A stretch of 6,926 nucleotides of DNA from Clostridia bacterium (GCA_017522515.1 JAFWZH010000290.1:1-6926); one strand, 5' to 3'. Shown: positions 1 through 5,389, numbered from the stretch's first letter. The notes: generated by a model not told the origin, from the sequence alone. Numbers and translations are program-made.

Positions 1-470
1 ACACGAATAAAGATTGCTACTGCTATCGTGATAATCGGGAACATAGCTACAAGACCGATTCCGCAAGCCACATCCTCTGACCATCCCAGGGACGGAATTT
101 CACTTGCAACACCGAGCAATAGCAACGGGAAAATCGAAACAATACACAGCATAGTCGCTATGGCTATTCGCTTTGATGCTTTTTCTCGCAGCTCCAAATA
201 TTCATTCGCTTCTGCTAACGAGATTTTCCTTACTCCGGGATCCGAAACACCATCTGTATAATCCTCGTTCTCAATTTCATCCTTGAGCAAATAATCGGTT
301 GTAACACCGAAGAGTTCACCGAGTTTCAGAATCTTCTCTAAATCCGGGATAGTCTGTGCGCCCTCCCATTTTGATACAGACTGACGGGACACGTTCATTT
401 TTTCGGCCAGTTCTTCCTGCGACCAGCCATTCTTTTTTCTGAGTCTGATGATCTTATCAGCTAAAATCAT
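1..470 (-). CDS. XRE-family regulator with membrane C-terminus, partial
   Basis: This is the N-terminal 156 codons of a minus-strand gene whose 3' end lies beyond the left edge. The protein starts [13 protein letters not shown] and has a Cro/C1-type helix-turn-helix at about residues 5-60, with [15 protein letters not shown] and [10 protein letters not shown] as the typical helix 2, helix 3 and following turn. After a charged linker (about 64-100) come two hydrophobic stretches, about 102-122 and 136-155, likely membrane segments. The start at 470 is supported by a GGAGGT ribosome binding site at 479-484. Such proteins usually act as autoregulating transcription factors at the membrane, and the signal is generally unknown. 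Its recognition helix ([11 protein letters not shown]) closely matches that of the regulator at 6340-6762. HTH assignment is firm; membrane location is inferred from hydrophobicity. Confidence 0.88.
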   Translation of the reverse strand, partial: MILADKIIRLRKKNGWSQEELAEKMNVSRQSVSKWEGAQTIPDLEKILKLGELFGVTTDYLLKDEIENEDYTDGVSDPGVRKISLAEANEYLELREKASKRIAIATMLCIVSIFPLLLLGVASEIPSLGWSEDVACGIGLVAMFPIITIAVAIFIR

Positions 471-484
471 ATTTCTATACCTCC

Positions 485-528
485 ACTTGGAAACTTCGGC
501 AGGCTTTCTGCCTTCCGTTATGCCAAGT
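485..528 (-). promoter_or_regulatory. Hairpin in the 5' leader of the left-edge XRE gene
   Basis: Read on the minus strand, ACTTGG (523-528) pairs with CCAAGT (485-490), and inside it GGCAG (508-512) pairs with CTGCC (498-502) around a five-base loop, with a short AAC/GTT pairing between. The outer stem ends directly at the GGAGG ribosome binding site. The hairpin could affect translation or mRNA stability. The pairing is seen; the role is inferred. Confidence 0.4.
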
Positions 529-577
529 ATAGCTTTTTTGCCGGTTACACTCCACCAAACGACGGCTTGAAATTCGT

Positions 578-590
578 CAACCGGCGGTTG
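578..590. repeat. Perfect 13-bp palindrome (possible operator)
   Basis: CAACCG and CGGTTG flank a single central base. The site lies about 15-25 bases downstream of the predicted transcription start of the left-edge XRE gene, so it could be an operator or the start of a leader structure. No protein can be assigned to it from sequence alone. Confidence 0.35.
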
Positions 591-610
591 CTAAGTGCTT
601 TACATCGGGT

Positions 611-631
611 ATTATAGCATAAAATTGCTAC
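611..631 (-). promoter_or_regulatory. Extended -10 promoter of the left-edge XRE gene
   Basis: On the minus strand the sequence reads TGCTATAAT (611-619), a perfect -10 box with the extended TGN element. No good -35 box is at the right spacing, as is common for extended -10 promoters. A GTAGCA half-site (626-631) sits just upstream and matches half of the palindrome at the promoter of the other membrane-tethered XRE gene (6846-6862). Confidence 0.55.
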
Positions 632-647
632 TTTTTCTACCTACAGT

Positions 648-675
648 AAAGGCGCCGCATTTCTGCGACGCCTTT
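648..675 (-). terminator. Hairpin terminator after the sigma/anti-sigma operon
   Basis: AAAGGCG and CGCCTTT flank an inner CGCA/TGCG stem and a TTTC loop, with a single mismatch in the stem. It starts three bases past the stop codon at 679 and fits a terminator for the minus-strand operon. The T-tract on the minus strand is short (CCTTTACTG), so efficiency is uncertain. Confidence 0.6.
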
Positions 676-678
676 GAA

Positions 679-1617
679 TTATTCTATATTGTTTTCAAAC
701 CATTCAGTGATTTCAGGTGACATTTGATAGTATGACAATGTTTTTGTTATTTTAATCCACCCATAAGAAGGGTAATATTGTATAGCAAATCGCAAGCCTT
801 CTTTTGTTTCAATAACAATATCTTTTCTATCGTCTGCTTCAAGAGCATATACCTCTGAGCCTATATCTCCGCCACCTTCATCTTCCGCTTTTTTCAAGTC
901 TTCAGCAAATACTATTTCATGATACTCGTCAAAGCTAAAAGCTGTTAGTTTTGAAATCTTCGTATAAAAATCAGAAATGGCGGCGGTATTTGTAATTGCC
1001 TTGCCATTTGCCGTCCAATAATTATCCGTTTTGACCGGAGTTATGCTGACAATATCAGTTGCTTCATCAATTCCATATACCTCAAAAGCAGTTTGAATTG
1101 GTAGTGATTCATTGTTTTTTACTAAATAGTTGCAAAACCATGCATAGTAATAGTTGTCGCCATCTTTCAGAATCCTAACGGCTTTGTACGGTGCAGGTGC
1201 ATATTCAAGAAGTTCCATATTGGTTTTTTCATTTGAAACAATATAATTGCTTCGTTCAGCTTCAGGCACTGACTTTTGCAGATACGCAATATGATTTCCT
1301 ATAACACTTTCCGTAATCTCTTTTTCTAATCCGAACTTCTTGATAGACTTTGAATCTTCAATAACTTCTAAATAGGAATCATCATATTCGATCATTACAA
1401 TTGCATCTACAATATCTTTTTGATCCGGAGATATAAACAAATCCTTTGCAAAAGGGAAACCTATTGCGAGAACAAGAGCAAAACACGCTGCTACCGCCAC
1501 CCACTTGTACCATACTTTTTTAGACGTGCTTTTTGCTGCACCTGTGTATTCGGTAGCTTCGTCTATATACTTAGGATTGATATTCTCAATCGTTTCGGAA
1601 ATCTTTTTCCTTTTCAT
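679..1617 (-). CDS. Single-pass membrane protein, probable anti-sigma factor
   Basis: The 312-aa product has a short cytoplasmic N-terminus (KKISETIENINPKYIDEA at about 4-21), one strongly hydrophobic segment at about 38-58, and a C-terminal domain of about 250 residues likely outside the membrane. The N-terminal signature 'ISE.I.NINPKYI.EA' is one I associate with the membrane partner of ECF sigma factors in gut Clostridia. No zinc-binding HxxxCxxC anti-sigma motif is seen, and I recognise no enzyme domain in the C-terminal part. Its ATG overlaps the sigma factor stop codon in an ATGA arrangement, which implies translational coupling and fixed stoichiometry. Anti-sigma function is inferred from context and topology. 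No distinct ribosome binding site is needed or obvious. Confidence 0.75.
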   Translation of the reverse strand: MKRKKISETIENINPKYIDEATEYTGAAKSTSKKVWYKWVAVAACFALVLAIGFPFAKDLFISPDQKDIVDAIVMIEYDDSYLEVIEDSKSIKKFGLEKEITESVIGNHIAYLQKSVPEAERSNYIVSNEKTNMELLEYAPAPYKAVRILKDGDNYYYAWFCNYLVKNNESLPIQTAFEVYGIDEATDIVSITPVKTDNYWTANGKAITNTAAISDFYTKISKLTAFSFDEYHEIVFAEDLKKAEDEGGGDIGSEVYALEADDRKDIVIETKEGLRFAIQYYPSYGWIKITKTLSYYQMSPEITEWFENNIE

Positions 1618-2183
1618 AGAGATACTCCCTCCTTAATAAGATGTTTCTTCAGCTTTTCTCTTGTACGGGAAAGCCGAACCGAAATGTTATGGTTGCTCGT
1701 ATGAAGGAGCTTGGCAAGGTCATCAATAGAGTCCGAATGCCAATAACGGCGAACAAACATAATTCTGTTTTCCTGATCGAGCGTTTCGAGAAACTTATCA
1801 ATGATTCGTGCGGTTTCAACCGCATTGAACTCATCTTCCACCGACACAGAGGAAGGGAAACAGTTTTCAAGTTCATCTAATGCTACATCATAGATACTGT
1901 TTCTCTTTGCCGCCGTATTTGTGTGATACTTCTTAATAGCAAGATTACGAACTATTCTGCAAACATAGCTTAATAACGGATTTGGATTTTGAGGCGGTAT
2001 TGTATTCCATGTTCCAAGATAAGCGTCGTTCACACATTCCTCGGTATCTTGTGTATTGTTAAGTATATTAAAAGCAACCTTTGAGCAAACTGAGCCATAT
2101 TTTTTCGATAGTTCAATGATTGCCTGCTCTGAGCGCTCAAAGAACAATTCAATTATTTTCCTATCGTCCAAACTGCTCACCAT
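1614..2183 (-). CDS. ECF-type RNA polymerase sigma factor
   Basis: The 189-aa protein has the two conserved sigma domains and nothing more. Region 2 spans about residues 15-87, including the core-binding and -10 recognition helices around DTEECVNDAYLGTWNTIPP. Region 4 spans about 124-183, with helix-turn-helix IDDLAKLLHTSNHNISVRLS for -35 recognition. There is no sigma regions 1 or 3, as expected for the ECF group. The start at 2183 follows a GTGAGG ribosome binding site eight bases upstream. It should direct RNA polymerase to a small regulon, probably including its own promoter, and be held inactive by the membrane protein encoded by the overlapping downstream gene. Family assignment is firm; the regulon and signal cannot be read from the window. 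Confidence 0.92.
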   Translation of the reverse strand: MVSSLDDRKIIELFFERSEQAIIELSKKYGSVCSKVAFNILNNTQDTEECVNDAYLGTWNTIPPQNPNPLLSYVCRIVRNLAIKKYHTNTAAKRNSIYDVALDELENCFPSSVSVEDEFNAVETARIIDKFLETLDQENRIMFVRRYWHSDSIDDLAKLLHTSNHNISVRLSRTREKLKKHLIKEGVSL

Positions 2184-2222
2184 CCTTTCTGCCTCACCTA
2201 TATACTACGGTTTTGGCAGGAA

Positions 2223-2280
2223 ATATCTCATACTATCTCAAAAATTATACCACATTTTTTATTTTTTCATATATCTCATA
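2223..2280 (-). promoter_or_regulatory. Promoter region of the sigma operon with flanking repeats
   Basis: On the minus strand a perfect TATAAT (2244-2249) lies about 60 bases upstream of the sigma factor start; the -35 is poor. An identical 10-mer, TATGAGATAT, occurs on both sides of it (2271-2280 and 2223-2232), and a third related TTGAGATAG lies between. These look like binding sites for a regulator. The repeats are seen; their role is inferred. Confidence 0.5.
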
Positions 2281-2293
2281 TTTCTTTGCAGAA

Positions 2294-2316
2294 AAACACG
2301 GGGGCTCTCCGTGTTT
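2294..2316 (+). terminator. Rho-independent terminator-like hairpin
   Basis: AAACACGG (2294-2301) pairs perfectly with CCGTGTTT (2309-2316) around a seven-base loop, followed on the plus strand by the U-rich TTTATTTTAT tract. On the minus strand it is also followed by five T residues, so it may work both ways. No plus-strand gene lies upstream in the window, so it may be the end of a lost gene, an insulator, or the attenuator of the following leader. Confidence 0.6.
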
Positions 2317-2321
2317 ATTTT

Positions 2322-2375
2322 ATGAAAGGACAAGCCAGGAGCATTGTCCTCTTATGCACCTTGAAAACTGAATAG
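2322..2375 (+). promoter_or_regulatory. Leader with rRNA boxA-like antitermination motif
   Basis: GCACCTTGAAAACTGAAT (2356-2373) closely resembles the (C)TTTGAAAACT motif in leaders and spacers of Firmicutes rRNA operons, where boxA-type sequences recruit Nus factors. It is preceded by an inverted repeat AGGACAA (2327-2333) / TTGTCCT (2344-2350). A 17-codon ORF (2322-2375, starting MKGQARSIV) covers the stretch but has no visible ribosome binding site. The motif is seen; its role in antitermination of the excisionase-integrase transcript is inference. Confidence 0.4.
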
Positions 2376-2524
2376 CCGCCGTCGAGAGTTATACAGGATT
2401 TGCGGATAGTATGCCATAATGATAACTTCGGAGCGTGCCCACAAATGAAATGCTGCATAGCGGCGACCTGCAATACGCGGTTAAAATGAGCGCAGGAAAT
2501 GGCTCGACGGTTAGGTGTCTTTTT
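2375..2524 (+). ncRNA. Candidate structured RNA upstream of the excisionase gene
   Basis: This stretch has no credible ORF with a ribosome binding site. Several pairings nest within it: CCGTCGAG (2379-2386) with CTCGACGG (2503-2510) as an outer stem, AGTTAT (2387-2392) with ATAACT (2422-2427), and CCTG (2467-2470) with CAGG (2493-2496) enclosing CGC/GCG. An alternative pairing, GCCGC (2375-2379) with GCGGC (2460-2464), overlaps the edge of the outer stem and could give a switch. A TTTTT run (2520-2524) follows the outer stem. The whole could be a small RNA or a long structured leader. I cannot name a known RNA family for it; covariation is untested. Confidence 0.35.
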
Positions 2525-2589
2525 ATCGAAACTAATAACAATTTTATATAAAGTGGCAGTCCGGCTACGAGATCTTATGCGAAAAGTAG

Positions 2590-2600
2590 TATAATGATAA
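2590..2600 (+). promoter_or_regulatory. Likely -10 box of the excisionase-integrase operon
   Basis: A perfect TATAAT (2590-2595) lies about 54 bases before the excisionase start. No good -35 is found at 16-18 bp, so it may need an activator. The 10-mer ATAATGATAA that contains it (2591-2600) also occurs at 2416-2425, so a protein may bind both places. Confidence 0.45.
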
Positions 2601-2648
2601 TATCGCAAGGGTACACCGTTGCTGTTGGCTGTCAGAAAGGAGGGTATT

Positions 2649-2846
2649 ATGGCGGAACACAAGACAGCCATACCTGCAAACAAACGATTTTTAACAGCAA
2701 CGGATGTCGCTGAACTGCTGGATGTATCTCGCAGCACGGCATACCGTATCATTAAACGGCTCAATGATGAATTGAACAAAGCCGGTAAATTAACGGTGGC
2801 GGGCAAAGTATCCGCCAAATACTTCTACGAGAATACATACCTGTAA
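2649..2846 (+). CDS. Excisionase-like helix-turn-helix protein (Xis/AlpA type)
   Basis: This is a 65-aa basic protein with a single winged-helix-type HTH. TATDVAELLDVSRSTAYRII (about residues 16-35) matches the MerR/AlpA-like HTH found in small excisionases and DNA-binding proteins next to integrases. The C-terminal VAGKVSAKYFYENTYL is the expected wing. An in-frame ATG at 2619 exists, but the start at 2649 is preferred because an AAAGGAGG site (2637-2644) lies just before it. The gene is followed 57 bases later by the integrase gene in the same direction. By family and position it should bend DNA at the element ends and direct the integrase toward excision. It is not similar by eye to Tn916 Xis, so the name rests on position, size and fold. 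Confidence 0.75.
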   Translation: MAEHKTAIPANKRFLTATDVAELLDVSRSTAYRIIKRLNDELNKAGKLTVAGKVSAKYFYENTYL

Positions 2847-2903
2847 CTGATAAGTGAAACCGTATCCGGGCGATGATAGTTTAATAGATCGGAGGTGAAA
2901 TCA

Positions 2904-3962
2904 TTGCCGACCTACAAGGACGAAAAAACAGGGTTATGGTACTGCAAATTTGTTTATACAGATTGGATGGGCCAAAAGAAGCAGAAAAAGAAGATGGGGT
3001 TCCGTCTGCAGAAAGAAGCGAAACAATTTGAACTGGATTTCCTCAGCAAAAATTCGCAATCCTGCGATATCCGTTTCTGCGACTTGCTTGAAATATATAT
3101 GGATGACTGCAAAGCCAGATTAAAACCTACCACCTATAAAGGTAAGCAGGACGTTTTGGAAAAGCACATCATTCCATATTTCAAGAACTTCAAAGTGAAT
3201 GAGATTCAAGCTATGACAGTGCGACGTTGGCAGACAGAGTTGATAAACAGTCCAAAGAAATACAAGCCAACCTATCTACGTACATTGAACAGTCAGTTAT
3301 CAGCAATCTTTAACTTTGCGGTAAAATATTACGGGTTGCCATACAACCCAGTACAAAGGAGTGGCCCTATGGGAAAGAAAAAATCCGATTTAATGCAATT
3401 CTGGAAGCCTGATGAATTTCAGTTGTTCATCGAGGCGGTCAGCGACAAGCCAATGTCCCAGGTTATTTTCAATCTGTTATATTGGACAGGTATGCGTTCC
3501 GGAGAATTGCTTGCTTTAACCCTAAACGATTTCGACTTTGAGGAACGGACGGTTTCAATCAACAAGAACTTTGCACGTGTTGACGGTGAGGATCTATTCC
3601 TTGAACCTAAAACACCAAAGAGTAAGCGCAAAATCACCTTACCGCAATTTGTTTGCGATATGGTAAAGGATTATGCCGATAAACTATACGGCTACGATCC
3701 GTCAGACAGATTATTTGAGATTACAAAACACTATTTGAAAAGCGAAATGGAACGAGGCTGTAAAAAGACAGGTGTACGACTCATTCGTGTGCACGATATT
3801 CGACACAGTCATGCCAGTTTGCTTATAGAAATGGGTTTCACGCCACTTCTTATCAGTGAGCGTCTCGGACACGAGAGTGCAGTAATTACTTTAGGCATCT
3901 ATGCACACCTATATCCGGACAAACAGAACGAAGTTGCCCAGCGTTTGGAAGCATTCGCCTAA
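2904..3962 (+). CDS. int: Tyrosine recombinase (phage/ICE-type integrase)
   Basis: The 352-aa integrase has three parts. The first is a short arm-DNA-binding domain (about 1-50, TGLWYCKFVYTDWMGQKKQ). The second is a SAM-like core-binding domain (about 55-155). The third is a catalytic domain (about 165-352) with the full active site: Arg198 in TGMRSGE, a likely Lys236 in EPKTPKSKR, His297 and Arg300 in HDIRHSH, His323 in LGHES, and nucleophile Tyr333 in GIYAHLYPD. Length is usual for Tn916- and phage-type integrases. GGAGGT (2891-2896) lies seven bases before a TTG, so I start there; an in-frame GTG at 2895 overlaps that site and is unlikely. The enzyme should join the element's core site to a chromosomal site, and its repeats and core lie directly downstream. 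Nothing suggests inactivation. Confidence 0.95.
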   Translation: MPTYKDEKTGLWYCKFVYTDWMGQKKQKKKMGFRLQKEAKQFELDFLSKNSQSCDIRFCDLLEIYMDDCKARLKPTTYKGKQDVLEKHIIPYFKNFKVNEIQAMTVRRWQTELINSPKKYKPTYLRTLNSQLSAIFNFAVKYYGLPYNPVQRSGPMGKKKSDLMQFWKPDEFQLFIEAVSDKPMSQVIFNLLYWTGMRSGELLALTLNDFDFEERTVSINKNFARVDGEDLFLEPKTPKSKRKITLPQFVCDMVKDYADKLYGYDPSDRLFEITKHYLKSEMERGCKKTGVRLIRVHDIRHSHASLLIEMGFTPLLISERLGHESAVITLGIYAHLYPDKQNEVAQRLEAFA

Positions 3963-3969
3963 ACTTTCT

Positions 3970-3998
3970 CGTGTACCAGCCGTGTACTTTTCGTGTAC
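3970..3998 (+). repeat. Three CGTGTAC direct repeats, 11-bp period (integrase arm sites)
   Basis: CGTGTAC starts at 3970, 3981 and 3992, exactly 11 bp apart, just after the integrase stop and about 60 bp before the core. Tandem short repeats at this place and spacing are typical arm-type sites bound by the N-terminal domain of tyrosine integrases. The repeats and spacing are seen; binding is inferred. Confidence 0.7.
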
Positions 3999-4015
3999 TT
4001 CGGCAAAAAAAGAAA

Positions 4016-4048
4016 CCCGAAAACCCTTGTAAAATAAGGGTTTTCGGG
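4016..4048 (+). terminator. Perfect 13-bp hairpin after the integrase gene
   Basis: CCCGAAAACCCTT (4016-4028) pairs without mismatch with AAGGGTTTTCGGG (4036-4048) around a seven-base loop. It would stop integrase transcription, though no T-tract follows (GTAGTG), so it may instead be part of the attachment-site architecture. Ten bases of its arm recur across the core at 4074-4083. Confidence 0.55.
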
Positions 4049-4083
4049 GTAGTGACTACTATTCCCACTCGCTCCCGAAAACC
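4039..4083. repeat. 10-bp inverted repeat flanking the attachment core
   Basis: GGTTTTCGGG (4039-4048) and CCCGAAAACC (4074-4083) are perfect inverted copies separated by 25 bp that hold the core. A smaller palindrome, GTAGT-G-ACTAC (4049-4059), lies inside. The left arm also belongs to the 4016-4048 hairpin, so the two structures are mutually exclusive in single strands. Confidence 0.55.
4059..4070 (-). other. Attachment-site core matching the 3' end of guaA
   Basis: On the minus strand this reads GAGTGGGAATAG, which is Glu-Trp-Glu-stop, the near-invariant C-terminus of GMP synthase (…TIEWE). The guaA 3' end is a known integration site for phages and conjugative elements. It lies about 95 bp after an integrase gene and its repeats, so I call it an att core. 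The upstream codons (reading FGS) do not continue into guaA, so this is a core copy and not the gene itself. The crossover limits cannot be fixed without the empty site. Confidence 0.6.
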
Positions 4084-4142
4084 GTAACTTAAACAATTTT
4101 GTATGGGTATTTTTACTCATATTATCGGGAGTGCTCAGATTA

Positions 4143-4242
4143 TCCGTAAAATACGGACTGTCAAGATTTTTGTTGTCATCGTGTTGTCAATATTATATAT
4201 CATTGTAGCTGATTTTTCAAGTAATAGCCCTGATTTTTTCAA
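4143..4242. repeat. Non-coding spacer with a palindrome and a 21-bp-spaced repeat
   Basis: The spacer between the att region and the next gene (4084-4254) holds no gene I can support. It contains TCCGTA-AAA-TACGGA (4143-4157), and two near-identical copies of CTGATTTTTCAA, at 4209-4220 and 4230-4242 (one extra T), about two helical turns apart. The latter could be protein-binding sites at the end of a second element; function unknown. Confidence 0.4.
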
Positions 4243-4254
4243 CAAAGGTGTTCT

Positions 4255-4452
4255 TCACTTTTGCTTTCTTGACTTTATCCAATCAATAACACCGATTATT
4301 CCAATTGCGAAGAAACCAATTGCTAATATAAGGGTTGCCGTCCATTTCAGCATAGTTTCGCCGTTAATGGCTATGATTATATAGCTTATAATGGCTGCAA
4401 ATCCAACAATAAGTTGAATGATGGAAGCAATTAAACCCCAAACACTTTTCAT
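4255..4452 (-). CDS. Small two-pass membrane protein, unknown function
   Basis: This 65-aa protein is almost all membrane: hydrophobic segments at about 4-29 and 36-57, then a basic tail WIKSRKQK that should stay in the cytoplasm. It starts three bases after the stop codon of the HTH gene, so it is the third gene of the DUF2975 operon, with a weak AGAAAGAAG ribosome binding site inside the end of that gene. I recognise no family. The context suggests an accessory to the regulator/DUF2975 pair or its regulated product. A plus-strand ORF of 93 codons overlaps it, but lacks a ribosome binding site and is judged a shadow. Confidence 0.65.
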   Translation of the reverse strand: MKSVWGLIASIIQLIVGFAAIISYIIIAINGETMLKWTATLILAIGFFAIGIIGVIDWIKSRKQK

Positions 4453-4455
4453 TTA

Positions 4456-4668
4456 TTAATCTTCTTTCTGAAATTCGAGAATATCTCCCGCTTCGCAATC
4501 GAGCACCTCGCAAATTGCCGCAAGGGTGGAAAAGCGGATAGCCGTTACTTTGTTGTTTTTGATTTTGGAAAGGTTGACGTTGGAGATCCCCACACGCTCT
4601 GCAAGTTCGTTTAAGGACATTTTTCTCTCAACCATCATTCTATCCAAACGGAGAACTATTTTACCCAT
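4456..4668 (-). CDS. YozG-like Cro/C1 HTH transcriptional regulator
   Basis: The 70-aa protein is little more than one HTH domain: the scaffold MSLNELAERVGISNVNLSKI (about 18-37) carries helices 2 and 3, and the end ICEVLDCEAGDILEF is the hallmark of the small YozG-type group. The start at 4668 has a perfect AAGGAGG (4674-4680) that overlaps the stop codon of the preceding DUF2975 gene, so translation is probably coupled. In many Firmicutes this regulator type is encoded directly after a DUF2975 membrane protein, as here. It probably represses its own operon, and the repeats at 5292-5334 are the likely operator. Family is clear; target is inferred. Confidence 0.88.
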   Translation of the reverse strand: MGKIVLRLDRMMVERKMSLNELAERVGISNVNLSKIKNNKVTAIRFSTLAAICEVLDCEAGDILEFQKED

Positions 4669-4678
4669 AGTAACCTCC

Positions 4679-5248
4679 TTATAGCAAACCGTCTACATCT
4701 TTTTCAAGTTCAATACCGTGGGCAAAGAACTGTGTCATACAAAGTACGACAATACCGATAACAAATCCCTCGAAGCTGTTGGATATTTCGGCAACCTCAA
4801 CGCCAATCACAATTCTTGCGATGATGCTCATAATAAGACCAATAACGGGAACAGCAATTGAGAAAATACCGATCTCTCGGAACATACGCACGTTGTCAGG
4901 CTGGAACGGCGTTCTTCCCTCTGATTTCTTGATAATCAAATGGAGATTTCTGAAAATCATAGCTATCAGTGCAAGAATGAGAGTTGCACCAATACCAAAC
5001 AAACAAAGCGCCGTCATATCAATTTGACCGTCTGTGACAGCTGCATGAATTTCAAATCCATAAACGGACAAGTCTGCTCCGCAGCATTCCTTTGCATCGT
5101 AGCCAATGAAATATCCAACCCAATCGGGATTGACCAAAGCACAGACGGTTGCTGCCAGCATCAAGCCTGCCCCAACCCACTGAAACACCTCTACAATTTT
5201 CGTAACGATTTTTGCCATATTGCCGATAAATTTGCTAAAGTTTTTCAT
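4679..5248 (-). CDS. DUF2975-type four-pass membrane protein
   Basis: The 189-aa protein has four hydrophobic segments, at about 16-38, 73-98, 122-145 and 156-174. It ends GIELEKDVDGLL, like the (Y)G..LQ.E.D..L tail of DUF2975 proteins. A loop rich in acidic residues and containing adjacent cysteines (about 50-72) lies between segments 1 and 2 and is probably outside. The start at 5248 is set by GGAGGT (5256-5261); the in-frame ATG at 5263 falls only about 10 bases after the predicted transcription start and has no binding site. It is the first gene of an operon with a YozG-type regulator and a small membrane protein. Members of the family have no firm function; a role in sensing or in controlling the partner regulator is inference. 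Confidence 0.85.
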   Translation of the reverse strand: MKNFSKFIGNMAKIVTKIVEVFQWVGAGLMLAATVCALVNPDWVGYFIGYDAKECCGADLSVYGFEIHAAVTDGQIDMTALCLFGIGATLILALIAMIFRNLHLIIKKSEGRTPFQPDNVRMFREIGIFSIAVPVIGLIMSIIARIVIGVEVAEISNSFEGFVIGIVVLCMTQFFAHGIELEKDVDGLL

Positions 5249-5280
5249 TTCACATACCTCCAAGGGTTTTTGATGGTATC

Positions 5281-5309
5281 AGTATACCACTATTTTTAAT
5301 GTATGTCAA
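5281..5309 (-). promoter_or_regulatory. Near-consensus sigma-A promoter of the DUF2975 operon
   Basis: On the minus strand TTGACA (5304-5309) and TATACT (5281-5286) are separated by exactly 17 bp, one mismatch from consensus in total. Such a strong promoter would need tight repression, and it overlaps the repeats at 5292-5334. Confidence 0.85.
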
Positions 5310-5334
5310 TAGATTTTTAATGTATAACATTAAA
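5292..5334. repeat. Direct and inverted repeats over the promoter (likely operator)
   Basis: ATTTTTAATGTAT occurs at 5292-5304 and 5313-5325, 21 bp apart (two helical turns). The second copy runs into a perfect inverted repeat TTTAATGT-ATA-ACATTAAA (5316-5334). The first copy covers the spacer and -35 of the DUF2975 promoter. The arrangement fits cooperative binding of a dimeric repressor, most simply the HTH protein encoded at 4456-4668. Confidence 0.65.
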
Positions 5335-5360
5335 TTTTATATTTTTCAGATTAACTTTCG

Positions 5361-5389
5361 TTGACATTTAAAATTTGATTTGTTAAAAT
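5361..5389 (+). promoter_or_regulatory. Promoter of the nitroreductase gene
   Basis: TTGACA (5361-5366) and TAAAAT (5384-5389) are spaced by 17 bp. Transcription should start near 5396, which rules out the ATG at 5388 as start of the gene. The promoter is divergent from that of the DUF2975 operon and lies 27 bp from the operator-like repeats. Confidence 0.8.

Noticed and set aside
2322..2375. 17-codon leader peptide before the excisionase gene
   Set aside because: No ribosome binding site is visible before its ATG. The stretch is better explained as a non-coding leader with an antitermination-like motif.
2315..2818. 167-codon minus-strand ORF over the excisionase gene and its leader
   Set aside because: It lies antisense to the excisionase gene, has no ribosome binding site and no recognisable domain. 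The plus-strand HTH gene with a strong binding site explains the coding part.
2895..2903. GTG start for the integrase
   Set aside because: It overlaps the GGAGGT binding site itself. The TTG at 2904 sits seven bases after it.
3970..3998. Short CRISPR-like repeat array
   Set aside because: Seven-base repeats at an 11-bp period are far too short for CRISPR, and no cas gene is present. Integrase arm sites fit better.
4084..4254. Paired TTGACA boxes on the minus strand (4159-4164, 4185-4190)
   Set aside because: Neither has an acceptable -10 box at 16-18 bp, and no minus-strand gene follows before the att region.
4103..4384. 93-codon plus-strand ORF after the att region
   Set aside because: No ribosome binding site. 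Its hydrophobic character in the overlap is probably an antisense shadow of the small membrane protein at 4255-4452.
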